A stretch of DNA of 15,201 nt. Origin: JACIWB01 sp038818725 (GTDB lineage Archaea; Thermoplasmatota; E2; UBA202; JdFR-43). Each line of letters starts with the position of its first letter. Positions within the stretch are counted from its first letter, which is position 1. Where the stretch lies: contig JAWAYL010000026.1 in the NCBI GenBank assembly GCA_038818725.1, forward strand, positions 1 through 15,201, given 5' to 3'. Of this stretch, positions 1 to 6,797 are shown one piece after another. A program made the translations under genes and the position numbers. The notes beneath the pieces were generated by a model. It ran no database searches. It saw nothing but the letters and a program-made list of their open reading frames with translations, and was not told the DNA's origin.

Positions 1-14
1 TATATAGCTATATA
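1..14. promoter_or_regulatory. 14-bp perfect palindrome upstream of the pst promoter
   Basis: The first 14 bases read TATATAGCTATATA, a perfect inverted repeat, ending about 14 bases before the pst TATA box. It could be an operator for a dimeric regulator of the phosphate operon. It is also made almost only of A and T, where chance palindromes are common, and it touches the window edge, so a longer site cannot be judged. Confidence 0.3.
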
Positions 15-27
15 TTTTATTTCGGAA

Positions 28-39
28 AAATATATAAAT
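28..39 (+). promoter_or_regulatory. TATA box of the pst operon
   Basis: The stretch AAATATATAAAT matches an archaeal TATA box. Its centre lies about 34 bases before the pstS ATG at 68, so transcription should start near position 58-60. That leaves a leader of only 8-10 bases, just enough to carry the GGTGAT ribosome-binding site at 58-63. This differs from the other promoters in the window, where the TATA box suggests a leaderless message. Confidence 0.55.
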
Positions 40-57
40 GTAGATTTATTTCAAATT

Positions 58-63
58 GGTGAT
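58..63 (+). promoter_or_regulatory. Shine-Dalgarno site of pstS
   Basis: GGTGAT is complementary to the usual archaeal 16S rRNA 3' end and sits 4 bases before the ATG at 68. It supports that ATG over the in-frame TTG at 56 and GTG at 59, which overlap the site. The same 13 bases, GGTGATAAAAATG, occur again at the phoU start (3501-3513). Confidence 0.6.
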
Positions 64-67
64 AAAA

Positions 68-868
68 ATGAAAGATATCAGAAAAAAAATAATACCAATT
101 TGTATTGCGATATTGCTTGCGGGATGCATAGGTGGAGCAAAAAGAACAATAAGCATTGCTGGCTCAACAACAGTATTGCCAGTAGTGCAAAAATGTGCTG
201 AAAGATATATGGAACTACATCCTGATGTGGAGATACAGGTCAGCGGTGGTGGCTCTAGCGTAGGGATAAAAAATGTTGGTGATGGCATTGTTGATATTGG
301 CATGGCTTCTCGCGACTTAAAGGAGAGTGAAAAAAACAGCTATCCAGATTTAGTAAAGCATGTAATAGCTTTAGATGGAATAGCAATAATAGTTCATCCT
401 TCTAATCCGCTTAGCCAAATAACAAGCGCGCAATTGAGAGGCATATATAATGGGACATACAAGAAATGGGATGATTTTGGATGGAATGGAGACATAGTTG
501 TTGTAGGGCGCGACACCGCAAGCGGAACAGGCGAGTTTTTCTGGGAGCATATAATGAAAAAAGAGAATTTTACAAGCAGCATGCTCGCATTGCCATCAAA
601 TGGAGCGATTCATGATAAAATAGCAATCACACCAAATGCAATAGGTTTTATAGGAATTGGATACATAAGCAGTAATGTTAAAGCACTAAAATTAGATGGA
701 ATAGAACCAAAAGTAGCAAATATAAAAAGCAAGGTTTATCCACTTGCCAGAGAGCTATATCTTTTTACAAAAGGTCAGCCAACTGGCTTGGCTAAGGAAT
801 TCATAGATTTCATAAAAAGCACTGAAGGGCAGAAAATAGTTGAGGAAGAAGGATTTATACCCCTCTAA
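68..868 (+). CDS. pstS: Phosphate ABC transporter substrate-binding lipoprotein PstS
   Basis: This protein captures inorganic phosphate outside the cell and delivers it to the PstCA permease. From the ATG at 68 it has 266 residues. A basic start and a short hydrophobic stretch end in the lipobox L-L-A-G-C (Cys about residue 20), so the mature protein is probably a lipid-anchored lipoprotein. The family's phosphate-binding motifs are visible: IAGSTTVLP near the mature N-terminus, SGGGSSVGI followed by IGMASR, and GRDTASGTGEFF in the middle. The length is normal for a compact archaeal PstS. It is the first gene of the operon; the stop is followed after 11 bases by the permease gene. I chose ATG 68 because the Shine-Dalgarno site overlaps the upstream alternatives. 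The assignment is secure. Confidence 0.95.
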   Translation: MKDIRKKIIPICIAILLAGCIGGAKRTISIAGSTTVLPVVQKCAERYMELHPDVEIQVSGGGSSVGIKNVGDGIVDIGMASRDLKESEKNSYPDLVKHVIALDGIAIIVHPSNPLSQITSAQLRGIYNGTYKKWDDFGWNGDIVVVGRDTASGTGEFFWEHIMKKENFTSSMLALPSNGAIHDKIAITPNAIGFIGIGYISSNVKALKLDGIEPKVANIKSKVYPLARELYLFTKGQPTGLAKEFIDFIKSTEGQKIVEEEGFIPL

Positions 869-879
869 CTATTACATTT

Positions 880-2751
880 ATGCGTTTGAGGGAGAAGCTA
901 ATCAATTCTTTTCTTTTCCTAAGTGCATTTTTTTCTGTTATAATAATTTTTCTGATGATTCTTTTTATTTTAAAAGAAGGGACTTCAATTTTTTTAAAAG
1001 AAGGACTTCGCTTTATTTTTGGCAGTGAATGGAGACCAGAAGGAGAGATATATGGCTTTCCAGCAAGCTATGGAGCTTTGCCACTAATACTTACTACATT
1101 GCTGACAACTTTTATGGCAATTATTATTGCAGTTCCTCTTGGAGTAGGTAGCGCAATATTTATATCCCATCTTGCTCCAAGAAAAATAAAATCATTTATT
1201 AAATCAACAATTGAGCTTCTTGCAGGCATTCCTTCTGTTGTATATGGTTTCTTCGGAATGGTTGTTATTGTAAATTTTTTCCAGACAAATTTCAATGTTG
1301 CGAGCGGCGAAGGTTGGCTTGCTGCATCAATTGTGCTCGCCATAATGATTTTGCCAACTATAACAAGCATAAGTGAGGATGTAATAAGCTCCGTGCCCTC
1401 TGAATATGTTGAAGGAAGCTTTGCATTGGGAGCTAATAAATGGCAGACAATAAAAAAAATTGTTTTGCCTGCTTCTTTTCCAGGAATTCTTGCATCTGTT
1501 GTGCTAGGCATCGGCAGGGCAGCTGGCGAGACAATGGCGGTAATGATGGTTATAGGAAACGCAGCTCTTATGCCGAGCTTAAAAAAGCCATTTATGCCTC
1601 TAAAAACAATTACATCGGCGATGGCAATTGAAATGGGTGAATCACCAACAAATTCAATGTGGCATCATGCATTGTATGGGCTTGCAATAATTCTTCTTGT
1701 AATTGCTTTTTTAGTTAATTGGCTTGCAATGAAAATAATTGAAAGAAATAAAATGAGGATGGTTAATGAGAATTTAAAGAGATTTGCAAAAATTTTCTTT
1801 TCAATAATTTTATCCTTATTTGTAATCTATATTTTCGAAATTTATTCAATTGCAGTTTTTGCTCTCTTTCTTCTTATCTATTTTATAATGAAAAAAGAAA
1901 TTATTTCTGAAAAAGTTTCTCAAAAAATAGCCTTTTCCTTCTTCACTTTATGTGCATTTATTTCAATTTCAATTCTATTCATCATCCTCTATTATATCTT
2001 TTCAAATGGAATAAGCGGGCTAAGCATTGAATTTTTAACAAAGCCACCTACCAATTTAGGGCGAAGTGGAGGGATATTTCCTGCAATTGTTGGCACCCTC
2101 TTTTTAGTTGGGGGAGCAATTTTATTTGCAATGCCTCTTGGGGTTGGGGCAGGAATATATTTAAATGAGTATGCAAAAGAAGGAAAAATAAAGAAAATAA
2201 TTTTATCGAGCATAACCATGCTTAATGGAACTCCTTCAATAGTTTTTGGATTATTTGGGCTAACATTTCTTGTAATATATCTAAAATGGGGAATATGCCT
2301 CCTTGCTGGACAAATTACTCTTGCCTTCATGATTCTTCCTACAATTATAAAAACAACACAAGAAGCGCTTAAAACAGTTCCTCAGTATGTAAGAGAAGGA
2401 AGCTTTGCTCTCGGCGCCACAAAATGGCAGACAATAAAAAAAATTGTTTTACCTGCTTCTTTGCCAGGAATAATGACAGGCGCAATTTTGAGTATCGGCA
2501 GGGCAGCTGGCGAGACAGCGCCGATTCTTTTCACTGCAGCTGTTTTCAGTCAGAAATTTTTGCCAACAAGCGTATTTCAGCCAGTGATGGCATTGCCATA
2601 TCATCTCTTCATAATTATAACATCTGTTCCTGGGGAAGAAGCAAGGAGAAATGCTTTTGCAACCGCGGTTGTTCTCACATTGCTTGTGATAGTTCTATAT
2701 ATGGGTGCTATAATAATAAGAAATAGATATAGAAAAAAGATAAGGTGGTAG
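880..2751 (+). CDS. Fused phosphate ABC transporter permease PstC-PstA
   Basis: This single 623-residue membrane protein joins both permease halves of the phosphate importer, which are usually separate PstC and PstA chains. The PstC half spans about residues 1-290; its coupling (EAA) loop, EGSFALGANKWQTIKKIVLP, begins at residue 178 and is followed by GRAAGETMAV. Residues about 305-338 form an extra pair of hydrophobic segments. The PstA half spans about 370-623, with GGIFPAIVGTL, a second EAA loop at residue 506, and GRAAGETAPILFTA. The extra hairpin would return the chain to the cytoplasm so that the PstA half keeps its normal orientation. The frame is open throughout with no sign of a recent junction or stop. 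The two EAA regions are unusually alike at the DNA level. It lies between pstS and pstB (1-base gap). Confidence 0.93.
   Translation: MRLREKLINSFLFLSAFFSVIIIFLMILFILKEGTSIFLKEGLRFIFGSEWRPEGEIYGFPASYGALPLILTTLLTTFMAIIIAVPLGVGSAIFISHLAPRKIKSFIKSTIELLAGIPSVVYGFFGMVVIVNFFQTNFNVASGEGWLAASIVLAIMILPTITSISEDVISSVPSEYVEGSFALGANKWQTIKKIVLPASFPGILASVVLGIGRAAGETMAVMMVIGNAALMPSLKKPFMPLKTITSAMAIEMGESPTNSMWHHALYGLAIILLVIAFLVNWLAMKIIERNKMRMVNENLKRFAKIFFSIILSLFVIYIFEIYSIAVFALFLLIYFIMKKEIISEKVSQKIAFSFFTLCAFISISILFIILYYIFSNGISGLSIEFLTKPPTNLGRSGGIFPAIVGTLFLVGGAILFAMPLGVGAGIYLNEYAKEGKIKKIILSSITMLNGTPSIVFGLFGLTFLVIYLKWGICLLAGQITLAFMILPTIIKTTQEALKTVPQYVREGSFALGATKWQTIKKIVLPASLPGIMTGAILSIGRAAGETAPILFTAAVFSQKFLPTSVFQPVMALPYHLFIIITSVPGEEARRNAFATAVVLTLLVIVLYMGAIIIRNRYRKKIRW
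1411..1533 (+). repeat. Intragenic repeat, copy 1 (PstC EAA-loop region)
   Basis: This stretch aligns without gaps to 2395-2517, exactly 984 bases (328 codons) downstream in the same gene. By hand count 99 of 123 positions match. Fully identical blocks include 14 bases at 1411-1424, 29 bases at 1438-1466 and 24 bases at 1510-1533, and synonymous codon positions are also identical in these blocks. It encodes the loop that contacts the PstB ATPase. Confidence 0.85.
2395..2517 (+). repeat. Intragenic repeat, copy 2 (PstA EAA-loop region)
   Basis: This is the second copy of the 1411-1533 repeat, in the PstA half of the fused permease. The identical blocks are at 2395-2408, 2422-2450 and 2494-2517. 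Between the blocks the copies differ freely, for example at 2473-2493, which suggests selection or gene conversion acting on short patches. Confidence 0.85.
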
Positions 2752-2752
2752 G

Positions 2753-3505
2753 ATGGAAATCATAAGAACAGTTAATCTTAATCTCTGGTATGGAAGCAAG
2801 CAAGTTTTGTTTGATATAAACATGGGAATAGAGAAAAATAAAGTAACTGCTCTAATTGGTCCATCAGGATGTGGAAAATCAACGCTAATAAGATGCTTCA
2901 ATAGGATGAATGATTTAATTGAAAATTGCAGAATTGAAGGAAGTGTAATCATTGATGGATATGATATATATAGCGAAGACGTTGATCCAGTAGAAGTAAG
3001 AAAAAAAGTTGGAATGGTTTTTCAGAAACCAAATCCTTTTCCAAAATCAATTTATGAAAATGTTGCATATGGAGCAAGAATTCAGGGAATAAATGACAAA
3101 AAAGAGCTTGATAGAATCGTTGAAAGAAGCTTAAAGCAGGCGTGGCTATGGGATGAAGTTAAAGATAGGCTGCATGAATCCGCACTAAGCTTATCTGGAG
3201 GGCAGCAGCAGCGCCTTTGCATTGCAAGAGCTTTGGCAATTGAACCAGAGATAATATTGATGGATGAGCCATGCTCAGCTCTCGATCCAATAGCGACTGC
3301 AAAAATTGAAGATTTGATAGATGAATTGGAAAAAAAATATACAGTAGTAATAGTTACACATAATATGCAGCAGGCAGCAAGAGTAAGTGATTATACAGGC
3401 TTTCTTTATTTAGGAAAGCTAATTGAGTTTGGAGAAACAAAACAGATATTTGAAAATCCAAGAGAAGAATTAACTGAAAAATATATAACAGGCAGATTTG
3501 GGTGA
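2753..3505 (+). CDS. pstB: Phosphate ABC transporter ATP-binding protein PstB
   Basis: PstB is the cytoplasmic ATPase that powers phosphate import; a dimer would bind the two EAA loops of the fused permease. It has 250 residues, the usual PstB length. Walker A (GPSGCGKST) is at residues 36-44, the Q-loop region reads VFQKPNPFP, the ABC signature is LSGGQQQR, Walker B is ILMDEPCSALDP, and the switch histidine is in VTHNMQQA. The C-terminus, EKYITGRFG, is typical of PstB. The ATG follows the permease stop by one base, and AGGTGG at 2743-2748 serves as ribosome-binding site inside the end of the preceding gene. The final codons and stop contain the ribosome-binding site of phoU. Confidence 0.97.
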   Translation: MEIIRTVNLNLWYGSKQVLFDINMGIEKNKVTALIGPSGCGKSTLIRCFNRMNDLIENCRIEGSVIIDGYDIYSEDVDPVEVRKKVGMVFQKPNPFPKSIYENVAYGARIQGINDKKELDRIVERSLKQAWLWDEVKDRLHESALSLSGGQQQRLCIARALAIEPEIILMDEPCSALDPIATAKIEDLIDELEKKYTVVIVTHNMQQAARVSDYTGFLYLGKLIEFGETKQIFENPREELTEKYITGRFG

Positions 3506-3510
3506 TAAAA

Positions 3511-4161
3511 ATGGTGGAGAAATTTCATCATGAGCTAGAGGAATTGAAGAAAAATATTATAGGCATGGGGAATCTTGCAAAAGAAATGCTTAGTAAATCA
3601 GTAATTGCTCTTAAAAATCAGGATAATGAAATTGCTGACTGGGTTTTATCGAAAAAAGGAGAGATTGCTAAAATGGATGAAGAAATTGAAGAGCAGGCAT
3701 TGCGTTTAATTGCTCTATATCAGCCAATGGCAAAAGATATGCGCACCATAGCTGCTTGCTTAAAAATTATAACATATCTCACAAGAATAGGGAGATATGG
3801 AAAGGATATTGCAAATATTGCAAAAGAGCTATCTTCTGAGCCACATATAAAAAAGCTTGTTAGCATACCGTATATGTCAGATATTGTCTGCAAGATGATA
3901 GATGACGCTTTATATTCATTTAAAACAGAAGATTTAACTCCATTGCAGGATTTTTCTGAAAGAGATGATACTGTTGATGCTCTTCGCTATTCTATTTTCA
4001 GAGAATGTTTAACTTATATGATGGAAGATCAAAAAAATATTACAAGATGTGCTCACTATATGATGATTGCTCGCTATCTGGAAAGATGCGCTGACCACGC
4101 CTGCAAAATAGCTGAAAAGATATATTATATGGTGAATGGGGTTAGAATAGAAATAAAATAA
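3511..4161 (+). CDS. phoU: Phosphate transport system regulatory protein PhoU
   Basis: PhoU is a cytoplasmic all-helical protein that in studied systems restrains Pst transport and phosphate signalling. The protein has 216 residues, the family norm, and shows two related three-helix halves. The first contains LYQPMAKDMRTIAACLKI and IGRYGKDIANIAKEL; the second ends in MMIARYLERCADHACKIAE, the usual PhoU C-terminal pattern with acidic residues that bind metal clusters. I chose ATG 3511 rather than the in-frame GTG at 3502 because GGTGAT at 3501-3506 is a good ribosome-binding site for the ATG. The gap to pstB is 5 bases. No sensor kinase or response regulator is seen nearby, so how PhoU acts here is unknown. 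Confidence 0.93.
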   Translation: MVEKFHHELEELKKNIIGMGNLAKEMLSKSVIALKNQDNEIADWVLSKKGEIAKMDEEIEEQALRLIALYQPMAKDMRTIAACLKIITYLTRIGRYGKDIANIAKELSSEPHIKKLVSIPYMSDIVCKMIDDALYSFKTEDLTPLQDFSERDDTVDALRYSIFRECLTYMMEDQKNITRCAHYMMIARYLERCADHACKIAEKIYYMVNGVRIEIK

Positions 4162-4446
4162 TTATTCTTCGCCCACTATCTTTTTGATTATCTCGTCAGT
4201 TTTTGGTAAATCCGGATTGTCTTCTGGCAAGTAAAGCATTACTCCTCTTTTTGCTGGCCTAATTAAAATTTTTCCTTCTCTTGCCATTCTTGTTGTAACT
4301 TCAACTGGATCTTTTCCGAAATATTCTCTAAATGCTGCATTAAACCCGCTGAAAACACTATGAATTCCTTTGTATGGTGGCTTTCTTAATTTTTTTATTG
4401 CATTAATAACAAATTCTTCTTCCGATATTTTTGCTTCCATATCCAT
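4162..4446 (-). CDS. Small winged-helix-like protein of unknown function
   Basis: A 94-residue acidic/basic soluble protein that I do not recognise as a named family. It opens with an amphipathic helix (SEEEFVINAIKKL), then has a basic proline-containing turn, two further helix-like stretches (SVFSGFNAAFREYFG and DPVEVTTRMAREG), and a beta hairpin, KILIRPAKRGVMLYLPED. That order resembles a winged-helix DNA-binding fold with the hairpin as the wing. Its stop codon touches the phoU stop with no bases between (4161/4162), so the two genes converge. I chose ATG 4446 over the TTG at 4449; ATG 4440 is also possible. A TATA-like stretch lies about 20 bases upstream. It may regulate transcription, but nothing links it directly to phosphate. 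Confidence 0.75.
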   Translation of the reverse strand: MDMEAKISEEEFVINAIKKLRKPPYKGIHSVFSGFNAAFREYFGKDPVEVTTRMAREGKILIRPAKRGVMLYLPEDNPDLPKTDEIIKKIVGEE

Positions 4447-4452
4447 CAAATT

Positions 4453-4468
4453 AATAATTAATATTTCA
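4453..4468 (-). promoter_or_regulatory. Probable TATA region of the small winged-helix gene
   Basis: On the minus strand an AATATTAATTATTAA-like stretch lies some 7-22 bases before the ATG at 4446. The spacing is slightly short for a leaderless start at 4446 and better for ATG 4440. The element is weak, being generally A+T-rich. Confidence 0.35.
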
Positions 4469-4504
4469 ACTTTTTCTTTACTCTAATTCAAGGGACTAAG
4501 TTTA

Positions 4505-4698
4505 TTATATATAAACCATCTTATCTGCAGCAACTGCTTTTGGCTTTATAATTTTCATTTTTGGAGAGGTAAATCATTGCATTTCAAAATCCATCCTAAG
4601 CCATAGCCATCTTCTAAAACAACTACTCCTTCTATTTTTTCTTCCCATCTCCTTCCAAAGCTTTTATTCTATATCTCACCACCGTGTTGTTTTGCCAT
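4505..4698 (-). pseudogene. Coding-like fragments downstream of the NEW3/CARDB protein gene, probable decayed gene
   Basis: Read on the minus strand, this stretch holds protein-like pieces in shifting frames. An ATG at 4698, two bases after the stop of the large upstream gene, opens only a 9-codon frame. A second frame reads NNTVVRYRIKALEGDG. A third (4668-4555) reads NKSFGRRWEEKIEGVVVL and continues through EDGYGLGWILKCNDLPL for 37 residues. Finally, an ATG at 4558 overlaps that stop by four bases (ATGA) and encodes MKIIKPKAVAADKMVYI before a stop. Joining frames two and three by one frameshift in the A-rich run near 4662-4668 gives a continuous sequence. I do not recognise the family. It could be a decayed gene, sequencing errors in a small gene, or chance. 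Confidence 0.4.
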
Positions 4699-4700
4699 AT

Positions 4701-6575
4701 TTACTCTATTTTTACTTCAACATTATTTTCCTTTTCTGCAATCCATGGAATTTCTATTTCGACAATTGAATTTGCTGGAATTTCAACTCCTTCTATTCTA
4801 TTCTTTTCCTTTCCATTTACTATAAGAATAACTTTCTTATTTTCCGCATTTTTTTCTCCAGTATTTTCAATTCTAACTTTTGTTATAACTTTTTCTCCCT
4901 CGCTGAAATCTTTTGGCTCATGCTGGAATTCTGTCTTAAGTATAGGCATTTCCTCGCGCAGGGTTACAAGCATATTTATTCTTTCTTTTCTTCCTTTATC
5001 TGGAATTAAAACAAAATCAATTGATGCCCACTCCTGCAAGCTCTCCTTCTCTGGAACAAAAACATTAACTTTTATCTCTTCTTTTTCCCCTTCATCAAGC
5101 ATAATTTCCTGCTTGTTTGCATAAACTCTCCATCCACTAGGTATTTTTCCCTCAATTGCTATTCTGTATTTCATCCGTCTCTTCAATGGATTTTGTATTA
5201 ACAGCGAAAAACTCCCTCGCCCGCCAGGCGGCAATTCAATGCTTCTTTTCTCACATGCTATAATTGCGCCTTTGCCTGTTTCCCTGCTTATATAATATGC
5301 AATAAAAAGAAGGAAGGCAGTGAAAATAATAAAAAGTATAAAACCTATGCCCCATTTACTCTCCTCTTCTGCTGGAATTGTAATTGATATTGCTATGAAA
5401 TCAGATGCATGTGCATTTGGTGAAGATGCCTCCACCTCAACCATTTCTCCACTCTTTGCATTTTTTGGAATTTCAACTGTTAAATTAATTGTTCTATTTT
5501 CTCCAGCTCGCAAGGTTATTTCTCTTTCTTCAAGGCTACAACTCCAGTTTGATATTACCTTTAATTTGTAGGTATCTGATAAATCACCTGTATTTCTTAC
5601 ACTAAATGGAATTGTGAGATTTTTTCCAGGCTCTCCTTCCAAACTCTCCTCAAAAAATTCTATAGCTACTCTATAAATAAATGCAACAACTGTTGTATTT
5701 AGCCATATTGAGTCATATCCTGTGCTTCCTTGGGCAATTATGGTAATGTTAAGATAATCTCCTTCCTTCGCATCAAATGGGGGGATGACGGTAACAACTG
5801 ATGTATTTACTGAATTTCCTTCAATAAAAAGTTCATCCGGATTTATTTCAACCATCCATCCATCGCTATAATCTGTTGAAAGAGTTACCTTATCATTTTC
5901 TGTGCCCTTATTATACACTAGCAGATTATATGTTACCTCTCTTCCAGGTTTGGTGCTTTTTTCCTTATTCCAGCATTCTATGTTTATCCCTCCACCTATC
6001 TCAAGAGGTATTGATGCATAGGAAAGAGCATTTATTGAATCATAAAGTATGTTTGTATCAAATAAGGTTGAAAATATGGCAAGCGGTAAATATGAAAGTA
6101 TATCAACAGTTTTCTCTATTTTTACTCCAAGCAAATGATGCGACGGTAGCATATATTCAACATTATTGAAAGATACGGTATCTGATTTTATAGTATCATT
6201 TTTAAAAAAGAAAAGAGGGCGAGGGCTTGTTGATGCAATTACATCAATGTCTCCTTCAGGAGATATATCAATTAGATATAATTTTATAAATCTTATCTGA
6301 AAAGGAATAAAAGTTATTTTTGTATATGCTTCAACCCAGTAGCCAATGCTAATATCACCGCTTATTTTTGTATCTTTTTCAACAGGCAGCATAGCCCATA
6401 TTGCTGGAGCCTCATCAATATTTATAGAAGAAATATATGTAGTTGAAGGGCGGGATGCATCCATCAATTTTGCATCTGGATATAATGGATTCGGCTCATC
6501 ATGAAAATAGTAATAGCCTGCATTCGCATTTATTGAAATTGTAAATACCAGCAACAAAGGAATTAATTTTTTCAT
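4701..6575 (-). CDS. Secreted or membrane-anchored protein with NEW3/CARDB-like domains
   Basis: A 624-residue protein with an N-terminal signal peptide (MKKLIPLLLVFTISINANA), so it is exported. Residues about 20-210 form a unique region with many aromatic and beta-prone stretches. At about 210-300 and 300-400 two beta-sandwich repeats carry the pattern YNLLVYNKGTENDKVTLS and IPFSVRNTGDLSDTYKLKV, typical of NEW3/CARDB-like domains. One strong transmembrane segment follows (WGIGFILFIIFTAFLLFIAYYI, about 410-432). Two more such domains come after it (SFSLLIQNPLKRRMKY; VRIENTGEKNAENKKV). A helix in mid-protein would leave the C-terminal third in the cytoplasm if the signal peptide is cleaved, which is odd for such domains. 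I chose ATG 6575 over the TTG at 6578. It stands alone behind its own TATA box. Function unknown; surface adhesion or cell-envelope structure is a guess. Confidence 0.8.
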   Translation of the reverse strand: MKKLIPLLLVFTISINANAGYYYFHDEPNPLYPDAKLMDASRPSTTYISSINIDEAPAIWAMLPVEKDTKISGDISIGYWVEAYTKITFIPFQIRFIKLYLIDISPEGDIDVIASTSPRPLFFFKNDTIKSDTVSFNNVEYMLPSHHLLGVKIEKTVDILSYLPLAIFSTLFDTNILYDSINALSYASIPLEIGGGINIECWNKEKSTKPGREVTYNLLVYNKGTENDKVTLSTDYSDGWMVEINPDELFIEGNSVNTSVVTVIPPFDAKEGDYLNITIIAQGSTGYDSIWLNTTVVAFIYRVAIEFFEESLEGEPGKNLTIPFSVRNTGDLSDTYKLKVISNWSCSLEEREITLRAGENRTINLTVEIPKNAKSGEMVEVEASSPNAHASDFIAISITIPAEEESKWGIGFILFIIFTAFLLFIAYYISRETGKGAIIACEKRSIELPPGGRGSFSLLIQNPLKRRMKYRIAIEGKIPSGWRVYANKQEIMLDEGEKEEIKVNVFVPEKESLQEWASIDFVLIPDKGRKERINMLVTLREEMPILKTEFQHEPKDFSEGEKVITKVRIENTGEKNAENKKVILIVNGKEKNRIEGVEIPANSIVEIEIPWIAEKENNVEVKIE

Positions 6576-6593
6576 CAAGTAAAATATGGAATG

Positions 6594-6607
6594 TTTATAT
6601 ATATTTT
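6594..6607 (-). promoter_or_regulatory. TATA box of the NEW3/CARDB protein gene
   Basis: On the minus strand AATATATATAAA lies about 19-32 bases before the ATG at 6575, the distance expected for a leaderless archaeal message. This supports the ATG at 6575. Confidence 0.55.
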
Positions 6608-6674
6608 TGTTGGAAGGAAAGTAAATCTTAACAAATTTTCAATTCCAGATTATAGAGAACTACAAAGCAAAGCG

Positions 6675-6707
6675 TTTCCAGAATGTTGAGCCATTCCTCT
6701 ATTGCTT
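6675..6707. repeat. Short dispersed sequence, copy B
   Basis: The plus-strand stretch beginning TTTCCAGAATGTTGAGCC and ending CTCTATTGCTT resembles 11932-11962 (TTTCCAAAAGGATGCTGAACC...CTCTATTGCTT) with a small gap. On the minus strand both contain a GCAATAGAG core and codons for FWK. The stretch lies in the 222-base gap between the large minus-strand gene and the zinc-ribbon gene, where no intact gene is seen. A weak further likeness exists to the fragment at 4600-4668. Confidence 0.35.
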
Positions 6708-6768
6708 CCTCTATTTTAATTTTCCATCATTACTATAGCCTGCTAGCATGCACATCTTGATATGAAAA

Positions 6769-6777
6769 ATTTATATA
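6769..6777 (+). promoter_or_regulatory. TATA box of the zinc-ribbon/purS/purL operon
   Basis: ATTTATATA is centred 25 bases before the ATG at 6798, the spacing of a leaderless archaeal promoter. No other promoter is evident before purS or purL, so all three genes are probably transcribed from here. Confidence 0.6.
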
Positions 6778-6797
6778 CAGATAAGAAATAACTCCAT

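Noticed and set aside
1068..1511. 147-codon open frame on the minus strand opposite the permease gene.
   Set aside because: It lies antisense to a well-supported Pst permease, has no family resemblance, and disappears where the permease codon bias changes; it is a mirror of the real gene.
4447..4700. tRNA or other structured RNA in the gaps (also checked 6576-6797, 11865-12116 and 13855-14121).
   Set aside because: No TTCRANY loop motif, acceptor-stem pairing or G+C-rich island, which would stand out in this A+T-rich DNA.
4684..5124. 146-codon plus-strand frame rich in Ser, Phe and Thr.
   Set aside because: It is antisense to the exported beta-domain protein; the composition is what A+T-rich Lys/Glu codons give when read backwards.
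6660..6740. Possible C/D-box small RNA (a near C-box ATGATGG on the minus strand).
   Set aside because: No matching D box (CTGA) at a suitable distance and no C'/D' pair.
6742..6753. Small palindrome TGCTAGCA followed by GCATGC.
   Set aside because: Only 6-8 bases, not near any start or repeated elsewhere in the window; consistent with chance.
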